Source: an uncultured Bacteroidales bacterium
GTDB taxonomy: Bacteria; Bacteroidota; Bacteroidia; Bacteroidales; Bacteroidaceae
DNA length: 58,274 nt
NCBI GenBank assembly: GCA_902801425.1
Contig: CADCIQ010000045.1
Coordinates: forward strand, 1 to 58,274
Direction: 5' to 3'
The position numbers and the translations under genes are program-made. Below the pieces are notes generated by a model. That model saw nothing but the letters and a program-made list of their open reading frames with translations. It searched no databases and was not told where the DNA came from. Below, piece by piece: positions 8,056 to 16,033 of this stretch. Numbering within the stretch: position 1 is the stretch's first letter; each line of letters opens with the position of its first letter.

Positions 8056-9408
8056 TTATTCCTGTTCCAGACGAGCCTTGATTGCCTTTGTGGCCTCTTC
8101 GTAACCTGGCTTTTCAAGAAGTGCGAACATATTCTTCTTGTAAGCCTCTACACCAGGCTGGTTGAATGCGTTCACGCCAAGCAACTGACCTGAGATACCG
8201 CAAGCCTTCTCGAAGAAGTAGATAAGCTGACCGTAGTTGTAAGCGTCAAGACGCTCGATAGAGATGAGGATGTTTGGCACTCCACCATCAACGTGAGCCA
8301 GACGTGTACCAAGCTCTGCATTCTTGTTTACCTCGTCTATGCGCTTGCCTGCCAAGAAGTTAAGTCCGTCAAGGTTCTCTGCATCTGATGGGAAGAGAAG
8401 CTTCTTCTCTGGGTTCTCCACAGAGATACAGGTCTCAAAGATCGTGCGCTCGCCTTCCTGAATCCACTGACCCATAGAGTGAAGGTCTGTGGTGAAATCG
8501 CAAGATGCTGGGTAGATACCCTTGCCGTCCTTACCCTCTGACTCGCCGAACAACTGCTTCCACCATTCCATATAGTAGTGCAGCTTTGGCTGATAGTTCA
8601 TGAGAATCTCAATCTTCTTGCCGTTAGCATAGAGGGCATTACGCACAGCTGCATAAACGGCTGCTGGATTCTCCTCGAAAGGAACATCAATACCACACTG
8701 CTTCTCCATTGCCTGAGCACCAGCCACAAGCTGCTCAATGTCGATACCTGCACAAGCGATTGGAAGAAGTCCAACAGGAGTGAGGACAGAGAAACGACCA
8801 CCTACGTTGTCAGGAATGACGAATGTCTTGTAGCCTTCCTTGTCTGCACAAGTGCGGGCAGCACCCTTCTTTGCGTCTGTTACTGCAACGATAAGGTCCT
8901 TTGCAGCTTCCTTGCCTACCTGAGCCTCAAGCTGAGTCTTCAGCAGACGGAATGTGAGTGCAGTCTCGGTTGTAGTACCAGACTTAGAGATATTTATGAT
9001 AGAGAATTTCTTTGTCTTGAGATATTCTGTAAGCTCTGCGAGATAGTCCTCACCGATGTTATTGCCGGCGAAGAGCACTACAGGGTTCTTACGATCCTGA
9101 ATGAGCCAGTCAAAACTATTGTTGATACCCTCGATTACGGCACGAGGACCGAGGTATGAGCCACCGATACCTGCAACTACCACAACCTCAGACTTTGAGC
9201 GGAGAATCTCTGCAACAGCCTTTACCTCCTTGATGAACTCAGGAGTGATTGATGATGGGAGGTGAAGCCAGCCAAGGAAATCACTACCAGGGACAGTTCC
9301 CTCTTCGAGACCCTTCTGAGCCTCTGCTACCTGAGCCTTATAAGCCGAAACCGCGCCAGCAGGAAGAAACTGCTGAGCCTTTGTAATGTCAAGTGAGATA
9401 CTTTTCAT
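8056..9408 (-). CDS. pgi: Glucose-6-phosphate isomerase
   Basis: This 450-aa cytosolic isomerase interconverts glucose-6-phosphate and fructose-6-phosphate. It has the phosphosugar-binding [12 protein letters not shown] segment, [14 protein letters not shown], and the C-terminal PGI signature around [12 protein letters not shown]. The length is that of the short bacterial PGI group. A complete promoter (-7 at 9457-9464) lies upstream. In Bacteroides the usual order, as I recall it, is lysS-gpsA-pgi; here a plus-strand gene lies between gpsA and pgi. Confidence 0.96.
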   Translation of the reverse strand: MKSISLDITKAQQFLPAGAVSAYKAQVAEAQKGLEEGTVPGSDFLGWLHLPSSITPEFIKEVKAVAEILRSKSEVVVVAGIGGSYLGPRAVIEGINNSFDWLIQDRKNPVVLFAGNNIGEDYLAELTEYLKTKKFSIINISKSGTTTETALTFRLLKTQLEAQVGKEAAKDLIVAVTDAKKGAARTCADKEGYKTFVIPDNVGGRFSVLTPVGLLPIACAGIDIEQLVAGAQAMEKQCGIDVPFEENPAAVYAAVRNALYANGKKIEILMNYQPKLHYYMEWWKQLFGESEGKDGKGIYPASCDFTTDLHSMGQWIQEGERTIFETCISVENPEKKLLFPSDAENLDGLNFLAGKRIDEVNKNAELGTRLAHVDGGVPNILISIERLDAYNYGQLIYFFEKACGISGQLLGVNAFNQPGVEAYKKNMFALLEKPGYEEATKAIKARLEQE

Positions 9409-9456
9409 TTTTGCGCGTTTTTATAATTTAATAGTTAATATTATAATTGTTGCTTG

Positions 9457-9464
9457 CAAAAATA
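9457..9464 (-). promoter_or_regulatory. -7 promoter element for pgi
   Basis: Plus-strand CAAAAATA is TATTTTTG on the minus strand. Minus-strand TTTG (plus 9485-9488) sits 20 nt upstream. Confidence 0.65.
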
Positions 9465-9612
9465 CCAAAAATAATCTGAATACCCAAATTAATTTGCAAA
9501 AACTTTACTATTTTTCCGTGCAAATGTGCCATTGGTTGCATGGTGGGTTAATTAATGTTAATCGGGACGAATATTTGAAATGATATATATCAATTAACTC
9601 GAAAAAAAATGC

Positions 9613-9620
9613 TAATTTTG
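9613..9620 (+). promoter_or_regulatory. -7 promoter element for the small exported protein
   Basis: TAATTTTG lies 42 nt before the ATG at 9662. No clear TTTG is present at -33. Confidence 0.55.
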
Positions 9621-9661
9621 CCAGTGAAATAAACTAAAATCATCATAAAAATACAACGACT

Positions 9662-10093
9662 ATGAAAAAATTCTTTTTTGCAGTTTTCGCACTGGTAATG
9701 AGTATTAACGCTAACGCTTTTGAATTTGATGGCATCGACCTTAATGGAAATATCGCTGACATCACAAAGCAGGTAAGTGCCAAAGGCTATGCTTTTGACG
9801 ATGTGAAGAATGGTCTTGTTGGTAACTGTCAGGGTACTGACATCCTTCTCCGATTTAATTATGAGAAGGTATCTCAGCAAGGCAAGCTCGGTCAGCTCAT
9901 TGTTGAAATTCCTATGAGTGAGCCTAACTCTCTCGACATTATCGTGAAGACCTTCAATGTAGTTTATCACCTCAAGGATAAGGCTGATAACCGATATACC
10001 TACGTTGTTTCAAATGACGGCACAACCGTTACGGTTAGCAAGAGCAACGGTCTCATCTGTCTGACGTATAATACACCGTATTATAAAGCCTAA
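9662..10093 (+). CDS. Small exported protein of unknown function
   Basis: This 143-aa protein has a clear signal peptide (MKKFFFAVFALVMSINANA, cleavage after about residue 19). The mature domain of about 124 residues starts FEFDGIDLNGNIADITKQV. It contains one internal Cys in a GNCQGTDILLRF strand and one near the C-terminus. Alternating polar and hydrophobic segments suggest a small beta-rich periplasmic or outer-surface protein. I do not recognise the family. It has its own promoter and a strong terminator and sits on the opposite strand to the flanking pgi and gpsA, so it looks like an insertion into that cluster. Confidence 0.75.
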   Translation: MKKFFFAVFALVMSINANAFEFDGIDLNGNIADITKQVSAKGYAFDDVKNGLVGNCQGTDILLRFNYEKVSQQGKLGQLIVEIPMSEPNSLDIIVKTFNVVYHLKDKADNRYTYVVSNDGTTVTVSKSNGLICLTYNTPYYKA

Positions 10094-10101
10094 CCAAGCC
10101 T

Positions 10102-10344
10102 CGGCCCCTCACCCGTCACTATGTGACACCCTCTCCCCAAGGGGCGAGGGAAAAGTTACAATCTTTCGATAATAAGGGTAAAAACAACGACATACAATTA
10201 TGCCACTTATGGTAGTTCATTTACTAACCATAAGTGGCATTTTTCTTTTTCCTATGAAAACATTGCATTTGCCCACATAGCAAAAAATACTAACTTTCCC
10301 CTCGCCCCTTGGGGAGAGGGTGGCACGTAGTGACGGGTGAGGGG
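10102..10344. repeat. Long inverted repeat around the terminator of the small exported gene
   Basis: The arm at 10102-10157 (CCCCTCACCCGTCACTATG and onward) is nearly the complement of 10292-10344. It is about 53 nt long, with a few mismatches and a smaller palindrome inside each arm. The transcription terminator at 10200-10250 is in the loop. The right arm ends 18 nt before the gpsA stop. Confidence 0.85.
10200..10250 (+). terminator. Rho-independent terminator (bidirectional)
   Basis: A 13-bp perfect stem (TGCCACTTATGGT at 10201-10213, ACCATAAGTGGCA at 10227-10239) is followed by TTTTTCTTTTT. The minus-strand side has a weaker T tract, so it may also stop gpsA transcripts. Confidence 0.85.
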
Positions 10345-10362
10345 CATGGGCCAGAGGAGCTA

Positions 10363-11364
10363 CTACCTAAACGAATCCGTCAGCAACTTTATCTCAATCT
10401 GTGGGCTAATTCGCTCGTACAGAATGTTATACACAGCATCGAGGATTGGCATATTAACGTGCATGTGCCTATTTATTTCTTTCATACACTTTGTACCGAA
10501 ATAACCCTCGGCTATCATTTCCATCTCTATCTGGGCGGATTTCACAGAGTAGCCCTTACCAATCATTGAACCAAAGGTGCGGTTGCGTGAGAACTTAGAG
10601 TAGCACGTTACGAGCAGATCACCCATATAGGCTGAGTCTGCCACGTTACGCTCTGCTGGATGTACGCTCTCAAGGAAACGATGCATTTCCTGCAAGGCAT
10701 TGCTCACGAGAACTGCCTGGAAGTTATCACCATATTTCAGACCTGAGCAGATACCTGTGGCAATGGCATATACGTTCTTCAGTACAGAGCCGTACTCAAT
10801 GCCGATGACATCCGTAGAGGTCTTTGTCTTGATGAACCTACCGCTGATTGTTGCGGCGAAAGATTTAGCCTTGTCCTGATCCTGGCACGCTATTGTGAGG
10901 TAGGAGAGGCGTTCAAGGGCCACCTCCTCCGCATGAGAAGGACCGCCGATGCACGCAAGGTTATCGTATGGAACGTCCATTATGTGGTGGAAATATTCCG
11001 AGCACACAAGGTTCTCATCTGGCACTATGCCCTTGATAGCCGTGACGATGAACTTATCCCTAATCCTCACCTTCAGTTTCTTGAGGTGATTTTTCAGGTA
11101 AGGTGAAGGTGTCACGAACACCAAAGTGTCATACGCCTGTACGATCTTATTGATGTCGCTTGAGAACTCAATCTCGTCCAGGTTGAAATGAACGCTTGTC
11201 AAGTATGCCGGGTTATGTCCCATGCGCTTGAAGTCCTCTATGCGGTCATCATTTCTGATGTACCAGCCTATGTGGTGGGTATTTCCAACAATAATCTTGG
11301 CAATAGCTGTTGCCCAGCTACCGCCTCCGATAATTGCTATTTTTCCACAGTTGAACAAAGTCAA
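10363..11364 (-). CDS. gpsA: Glycerol-3-phosphate dehydrogenase (NAD(P)+)
   Basis: This protein of about 332 aa reduces dihydroxyacetone phosphate to sn-glycerol-3-phosphate for phospholipid synthesis. It has the dinucleotide-binding KIAIIGGGSWATAIAKI near the N-terminus, FVTPSPYL, the catalytic-domain segment IGIEYGSVLKNVYAIATG and the typical C-terminal KGYSVKSAQIEMEM block. No ATG start exists: the codon before the TTG at 11364 is a stop. Either TTG 11364 or TTG 11358 must be used, and the latter gives the usual family spacing to the glycine motif. The start codon lies within the arm of an inverted repeat that fills the lysS-gpsA gap. Confidence 0.92.
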   Translation of the reverse strand: MTLFNCGKIAIIGGGSWATAIAKIIVGNTHHIGWYIRNDDRIEDFKRMGHNPAYLTSVHFNLDEIEFSSDINKIVQAYDTLVFVTPSPYLKNHLKKLKVRIRDKFIVTAIKGIVPDENLVCSEYFHHIMDVPYDNLACIGGPSHAEEVALERLSYLTIACQDQDKAKSFAATISGRFIKTKTSTDVIGIEYGSVLKNVYAIATGICSGLKYGDNFQAVLVSNALQEMHRFLESVHPAERNVADSAYMGDLLVTCYSKFSRNRTFGSMIGKGYSVKSAQIEMEMIAEGYFGTKCMKEINRHMHVNMPILDAVYNILYERISPQIEIKLLTDSFR

Positions 11365-11462
11365 TTACGAATTATAAATTACTAATTACTTAGTTACTTT
11401 TTTGCTGATTACTAATTACTTATACCATGTTTGGTAATTCGTAATTAGTAATTTGTAATTTT
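11362..11462. repeat. Inverted repeat of AATTACGAATTACTAATTAC words between lysS and gpsA
   Basis: The arms at 11362-11392 and 11433-11462 are complementary. The element runs from the lysS stop codon to the gpsA start codon with no space left over. The same words recur at 32966-32996 and 38741-38774. Confidence 0.75.
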
Positions 11463-13245
11463 ACTCAGCCGCCTTGTCAATCCATCCCTGAACCTCGTCC
11501 AGCGATGGCTTCTCATAGCCCAGCTTATACTTCTTGTTGATCTCGCCAATCTTCTGCTGAAGACCCTGAGCCTTCTCTTCCTTGATGTCGCCGATCATAT
11601 TGAAGCCAGCCTTGCGCATTACGTATGCCCATTCCTCTGAAACGCCAATCTCAGCCCACTCAGCGATGCTTGAGCGTGGAGCCTTCTTCTCTGGTTTCAT
11701 CTGAGGGAAGAGCATAACCTCACCAATAGCGAACTTACCTGTCATCAGCATTACCAAGCGGTCAATACCGATACCGATACCGAATGTTGGAGGCATACCG
11801 TACTGAAGAGCGCGGAGGAAATCATGGTCTATGATCATTGCCTCATCGTCGCCCTTGTCAGCAAGCTTCATCTGGTCGATGAAACGCTGCTCCTGATCTA
11901 TTGGGTCGTTAAGCTCTGAGTATGCATTTGCAAGCTCCTTACCGTTTACCATAAGCTCGAAACGCTCTGTCAATCCTGGCTTTGAGCGGTGCATTTTTGT
12001 CAATGGTGACATCTCAACTGGGTAGTCTGTGATGAAAGTAGGCTGAATGAATGTGCCCTCACAAGTCTCACCGAAGATCTCGTCGATGAGCTTACCCTTA
12101 CCCATTGTCTCGTCAACCTCGATGTCGAGCTTCTTGGCAACCTCGCGAATCTCATCCTCGTTCATAGGATAGAGGTCATAGCCGGTCTTCTCCTTGATAG
12201 CATCGAGGATAGGGAGGCGGCGGAATGGAGCCTTGAATGAGATAACCTTACCGTCGATCTCAACCTCTGGCTTGCCATTAACGGCGGTACAGATAGTCTC
12301 GAGCATCTTTTCTGTGAAGCCCATACCCCAGTTGAGATCCTTGTATGATACGTAAAGCTCCATACATGTGAACTCTGGGTTGTGAGTCTTGTCCATACCC
12401 TCGTTACGGAAGTTCTTGCCCATCTCATATACACCCTCAAAACCACCTACGATAAGGCGCTTCAGATAAAGCTCTGTAGCGATACGCATATACATATCCT
12501 GATTCAGAGCGTTGAAATGGGTGATGAATGGACGAGCCGAAGCACCACCTGCTATGTTCTGGAGAATAGGAGTATCTACCTCTGTATAGCCGGCACCATC
12601 AAGGATGCTGCGCATAGTACGGATGATAGTAGCACGCTTGAGGAAGGTCTCCTTCACACCCTCGTTCACTACAAGGTCAACATAGCGCTGACGATAGCGA
12701 AGCTCTGGGTCATCGAATTTGTCATATACATTGCCGTCTGCGTCTGTCTTTACGATTGGCAGAGGCTTGAGAGACTTAGAGAGAAGTGTAAGCTCCTGAG
12801 CATGAACTGAAATCTCGCCAGTCTTTGTGCGGAACACATAACCCTTAACGCCGATGAAGTCACCAATGTCAAGGAGTTTCTTGAATACGGTGTTATAGAG
12901 TTCCTTGTCCTCTCCAGGGCAAATCTCGTCGCGCTTAACATAGACCTGAATACGGCCTTTTGAGTCCTGAAGCTCTGCGAAACCAGCCTTACCCATGATA
13001 CGGCGGCCCATCATACGACCGGCGATGCTTACCATACGGCTGTTCTCTGGAGTTGGTGTGCCAGGCACCTCATTGCCCTCTGCATCTTTCTCTGTTGGGA
13101 GGTCAACGAAGTTGTCGCGAATCTCATCGCTCCAAGCGTCAACCACATATTCTGCTGCAGGGTATGGCTCGATACCCATGTCACGAAGCTGTTGCAGACT
13201 CTCGCGTCTGCCTATCTCCTGCTCACTAAGTTCAAGTATGTTCAT
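11461..13245 (-). CDS. lysS: Lysine--tRNA ligase (class II)
   Basis: This 594-aa class II synthetase charges tRNA-Lys. An OB-fold anticodon-binding domain occupies about residues 65-170. Motif 2 is visible as FRNEGMDKTHNPEFT and motif 3 as GIGIGIDRLVMLMTG. The protein carries an extra C-terminal helical region of about 70 residues (IAEWAEIGVSEEWAYVMRKA to the end) beyond the E. coli core, as I recall is usual in Bacteroidetes. Transcription starts at a complete promoter at 13384-13391. gpsA follows after a repeat-filled gap of about 100 nt. Confidence 0.96.
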   Translation of the reverse strand: MNILELSEQEIGRRESLQQLRDMGIEPYPAAEYVVDAWSDEIRDNFVDLPTEKDAEGNEVPGTPTPENSRMVSIAGRMMGRRIMGKAGFAELQDSKGRIQVYVKRDEICPGEDKELYNTVFKKLLDIGDFIGVKGYVFRTKTGEISVHAQELTLLSKSLKPLPIVKTDADGNVYDKFDDPELRYRQRYVDLVVNEGVKETFLKRATIIRTMRSILDGAGYTEVDTPILQNIAGGASARPFITHFNALNQDMYMRIATELYLKRLIVGGFEGVYEMGKNFRNEGMDKTHNPEFTCMELYVSYKDLNWGMGFTEKMLETICTAVNGKPEVEIDGKVISFKAPFRRLPILDAIKEKTGYDLYPMNEDEIREVAKKLDIEVDETMGKGKLIDEIFGETCEGTFIQPTFITDYPVEMSPLTKMHRSKPGLTERFELMVNGKELANAYSELNDPIDQEQRFIDQMKLADKGDDEAMIIDHDFLRALQYGMPPTFGIGIGIDRLVMLMTGKFAIGEVMLFPQMKPEKKAPRSSIAEWAEIGVSEEWAYVMRKAGFNMIGDIKEEKAQGLQQKIGEINKKYKLGYEKPSLDEVQGWIDKAAE

Positions 13246-13288
13246 TAGAATATTCTGTTTGTTAATTATCGATAATTCTTTAATGGGC

Positions 13289-13372
13289 AGACCCTCTAAA
13301 TCTCCCTGCGCAGGGAGACTTTTTCGCTCTCAGGCTCTCTCCCTATGCAGGGAGAGCGGGGAGAGGGTCTAT
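13289..13372. repeat. Nested inverted repeat in the lysS leader
   Basis: AGACCCTCT near 13292 pairs with AGAGGGTCT near 13365. Between them are CTCCCTGCGCAGGGAG and CTCCCTATGCAGGGAG, each self-palindromic. It lies between the lysS promoter and the start codon, so it would be transcribed into the 5' leader. Confidence 0.75.
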
Positions 13373-13383
13373 ATTTGTGAGTG

Positions 13384-13391
13384 CAAAGTTA
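13384..13391 (-). promoter_or_regulatory. -7 promoter element for lysS
   Basis: Plus-strand CAAAGTTA reads TAACTTTG on the minus strand. TTTG (plus 13412-13415) lies 20 nt upstream. Confidence 0.75.
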
Positions 13392-13419
13392 CTAAAAATT
13401 CAACTGTAAACCAAATTTT

Positions 13420-13873
13420 CTGACACAATTTTTCCCTTTGAATCTAACTAATGTCAGTTCGACGAATTAACCATATAGCAGCAAGCTGCAAAATCCACAG
13501 CGTGGGCTACACGAATTTCCGTGAATTACCCGTGAATTTTTCGTAAATTCTAAGCAAATGTATCGAATAAAGAAAAATTCACGATAATTTGCGGCTAATT
13601 CACGGATAATTCACGTAGCCAAGCGCAGCGTTTAATTTGGTCGAATTCACGTTAACTACCTTGTTTCTACAGCATTTTGAATAATGATTATCAGCATATT
13701 AAAATTAATGCGATATTAACGTGACATTGACGGACATTATACGTTTTTCTCTGCGAGATAACATTAATTTCCATGAATATCACATTAATATCGCATTAAT
13801 TTTGGTTTCATCGAGATTTGTCGAAGCCCCACAAATCGTAGTGGAGAAACTCCACGTTATTTTACAATTACAT
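13420..13873. repeat. Gene-free spacer with GTGAATT words and a 23-bp inverted repeat
   Basis: No gene is visible. GTGAATT/AATTCAC words recur at least six times between 13510 and 13655. At 13701-13723 and 13781-13803, arms of about 23 nt (AAAATTAATGCGATATTAA and its complement) face each other across a loop of about 57 nt with one mismatch. Confidence 0.6.
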
Positions 13874-14587
13874 TTAGTCATCACCCTCTACCAATCTAAA
13901 ATAGTTACCTTTTTCGTCAATAACATCGTGTGAAAAAAGTATTTGATAAATGTTAGTTTTGTCAGAGAATGTTAGAAGTGTAAATTTTCTACTATCATAA
14001 TCAAAATCCACATTAATCTCTTTTTTATCGATATTATATCCTTTCCCGCTATAATGTCCCTCTTGGGCTAATGTATTCAACATTGGCTCGTATATTTTTG
14101 TTAATGAATCCAGTGCAGACTCGAAATCATAGCCTATTTTACCTAAGTACATTATTGATGAACAACCATTACCGATTGTAAATGTTTGATTCTCTTTAAA
14201 GATAGGCTCTTCTTGCATATCTGCTTTATTTCCTTCTTCCGGACTATACCATGATCTATGATAATAATAACCCTTCGTGTCCAGTACGTCCGAGTACATT
14301 GCGCAATCGCCATATACAATACCAAAAAACATTCTGTCGTCGTAATCAAATAAGACTTTTAATGGCTGTTTGATTATTTCCGAATGAATAGCTTTTAGTT
14401 TTCTTAGAGAATCTAACGCTGTATCAAAATTACTGCCGATTCTTCCCTCATATTGGAGTTTTTCGGCAGGCTTTGCCTTAATCCCGATTTGGGTTAAATC
14501 GGGCATTATAGGATCTTCATCATGTGCATCATTATTGCATGCAACAAGAAGGGTAGCGAATAACCCAAGTATAACAATCTGTTTCAT
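13874..14587 (-). CDS. Lipoprotein with two related domains, function unknown
   Basis: This 237-aa protein has a lipoprotein signal (MKQIVILGLFATLLVACNN, lipid-modified Cys17). The mature part contains two similar halves. YEGRIGSNFDTALDSLRKL parallels YLGKIGYDFESALDSLTKI, and FDYDDRMFFGIVYGD parallels FDYDSRKFTLLTFSD. An ancestral unit of about 85 residues was therefore probably duplicated. It should be anchored to a membrane facing the periplasm or the surface. I do not recognise the family. A -7 element lies at 14693-14700. Confidence 0.75.
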   Translation of the reverse strand: MKQIVILGLFATLLVACNNDAHDEDPIMPDLTQIGIKAKPAEKLQYEGRIGSNFDTALDSLRKLKAIHSEIIKQPLKVLFDYDDRMFFGIVYGDCAMYSDVLDTKGYYYHRSWYSPEEGNKADMQEEPIFKENQTFTIGNGCSSIMYLGKIGYDFESALDSLTKIYEPMLNTLAQEGHYSGKGYNIDKKEINVDFDYDSRKFTLLTFSDKTNIYQILFSHDVIDEKGNYFRLVEGDD

Positions 14588-14692
14588 ATTATTCTAATTT
14601 TTAATGTTATGCATTTGCAGCAATAAACAAGAACTGCAAAAAGAAAAAGTGTATTTTTTTTCATAAAAACAAAACTTTTTTGTTAAACATTT

Positions 14693-14700
14693 CAAAGATA
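14693..14700 (-). promoter_or_regulatory. -7 promoter element for the duplicated-domain lipoprotein
   Basis: Plus-strand CAAAGATA reads TATCTTTG on the minus strand, giving a leader of about 100 nt. No clear -33 TTTG is visible. Confidence 0.55.
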
Positions 14701-14864
14701 CGAATTAATATTGTAATTAGGTTAGACTTTCCTGTTTTTTTTAGAAATATTTAAGAATTGTGGAATCTACACTTTTCCACAATGCATACGCTACTCTTTC
14801 CTTACTTATGAGGTGAATTCCATTGCTGGAAGTTCCGTTGTTTTTCCGTTCTTCCTCCTAAGAT

Positions 14865-14948
14865 ACTCCATCGATAATCCATCGATAATCCATCGATAAT
14901 CCATCGTTTCGATGGAGATGCTATGGAGTATCGATGGAGTAATGATGG
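14865..14948. repeat. Tandem CCATCGATAAT repeat with inverted GATGGAG words
   Basis: CCATCGATAAT is repeated three times in tandem from 14868, with a fourth partial copy (CCATCG) before TTTCGATGG. ATGGAGTATCGATGGAGTAA then runs in the opposite sense, so the whole can fold. It lies in the 14588-15237 gene-free spacer. The flanks of that spacer are AT-rich, with GTGAATT/AACGTGAATT words at 14990-15075. Confidence 0.7.
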
Positions 14949-15151
14949 AGAAACATAAGAGTTACAAGGGGAGGTCAACCTTTTTAATTAACGTGAATTC
15001 GACGAAATTATAGTTTCTTTGTTTCCACTATGTGGAGCTACGTAAATTAACGTAAATTGAACGTGAATTTTCCATAAATTCTTTTCCTTTCATTGATATA
15101 CGCTGAATGGTTAAAAAATGTGATATTTTTTGTTATTTTGAAAAAGATTAT

Positions 15152-15159
15152 TACCTTTG
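15152..15159 (+). promoter_or_regulatory. -7 promoter element for the Ala-rich lipoprotein
   Basis: TACCTTTG is preceded by TTTG at 15129-15132, 19 nt upstream. This places the transcript start after any in-frame codon before 15165 and supports the ATG at 15238. Confidence 0.7.
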
Positions 15160-15237
15160 TTGCCCATAAAAGCTAAATGGCGGTTTCCGCTAATAATAAA
15201 TTTAAATGTAAACAAGAAATTATTAAATCTAAGCAAA

Positions 15238-15882
15238 ATGAAAAAAGTATTTCTTTTCGCTTGCGTGGCTTTCGCGCTCGCAAGCTGCGGCAACAAGGCT
15301 GCTTCAAATGAGGAGGTTAAGGAAGATACAGTAGCTGTTGCAACTGACAGCGATGAGGCTGCAGAGGTTACTACTGCCCTTGAAGATGCTCTCAAGGAAG
15401 AGACAAAGGATCCTGCTAAGATCGAGGCTACTCTCACAAAGGTTAAGGATGAGTATGCTAAGCTCGTTGAGGAAGGTAAGGTTGAGGAGGCTAAGAAGTA
15501 TGCCCTCAAGATTCAGGAGTTTATCAGCAACAACTCTGAGTCTCTCAAGTCTGCTGCTAATAATGCAACTGTAGTTTCTCTCATTGATGGTATCAAGAAC
15601 CTCCCAACAAGTGCTGAGGCTACTGCACAGGATGCCGTTGCTGCTGTTAAGGCTGATGCCAAGACCGTAGGTGATGCTGCTAAGAATACTGCTGAGGCTG
15701 CTGCTACAAATGCTGCCAATAATGCAAAGTCGGCTGCTGAGACCAAGGTGAACGCGGAAAAGGCAAAGGCTGAGGCTAAGGTGAACGATGCTGCCAACAA
15801 GGCTGCTGACAAGGTGAACGATGCTGCTAACAAGGCTAATACTGCTATTGGTAACGCAGCTAACAAGTTGTTAGGGAAATAA
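15238..15882 (+). CDS. Ala/Lys-rich LEA-like lipoprotein
   Basis: This 214-aa protein has a lipoprotein signal (VFLFACVAFALASCGN, lipid Cys17) and an acidic linker. A helical region follows (about residues 45-110, KIEATLTKVKDEYAKLVEEG). From about residue 120 it is an 11-residue-like amphipathic repeat rich in Ala, Lys, Asn and Asp (AADKVNDAANKANTAIGNAA). Such repeats resemble LEA or apolipoprotein-like helices, which often lie along membranes or other surfaces. Function is unknown. It has its own promoter and terminator. Confidence 0.78.
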   Translation: MKKVFLFACVAFALASCGNKAASNEEVKEDTVAVATDSDEAAEVTTALEDALKEETKDPAKIEATLTKVKDEYAKLVEEGKVEEAKKYALKIQEFISNNSESLKSAANNATVVSLIDGIKNLPTSAEATAQDAVAAVKADAKTVGDAAKNTAEAAATNAANNAKSAAETKVNAEKAKAEAKVNDAANKAADKVNDAANKANTAIGNAANKLLGK

Positions 15883-15884
15883 AG

Positions 15885-15916
15885 CCTAACCAAGCCTTCC
15901 CAAAGGGAAGGATGTT
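15885..15916 (+). repeat. GCCTAACCAAGCCTTCCC repeat, copy 1
   Basis: The 32-nt unit is also found at 17762-17795, and inverted at 17870-17903 and 27610-27641. It contains the palindrome CTTCCCAAAGGGAAG. This copy begins directly after the lipoprotein stop codon. Confidence 0.8.
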
Positions 15917-15921
15917 ATATA

Positions 15922-15978
15922 GTATTGCCGCTCATAGGAAATCCGTATAGGAACCTATGGGCGGCAATTATTATTTAC
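15922..15978 (+). terminator. Rho-independent terminator after the Ala-rich lipoprotein
   Basis: ATTGCCGCTCATAGG (15924-15938) pairs with CCTATGGGCGGCAAT (15954-15968), with one mismatch. A weak T/A-rich tail follows. Confidence 0.7.
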
Positions 15979-16033
15979 CCCAATGATTAGAAATACTATC
16001 TAAAAAACTCCCCCTTGGGGGGCTGGGGGGCTT

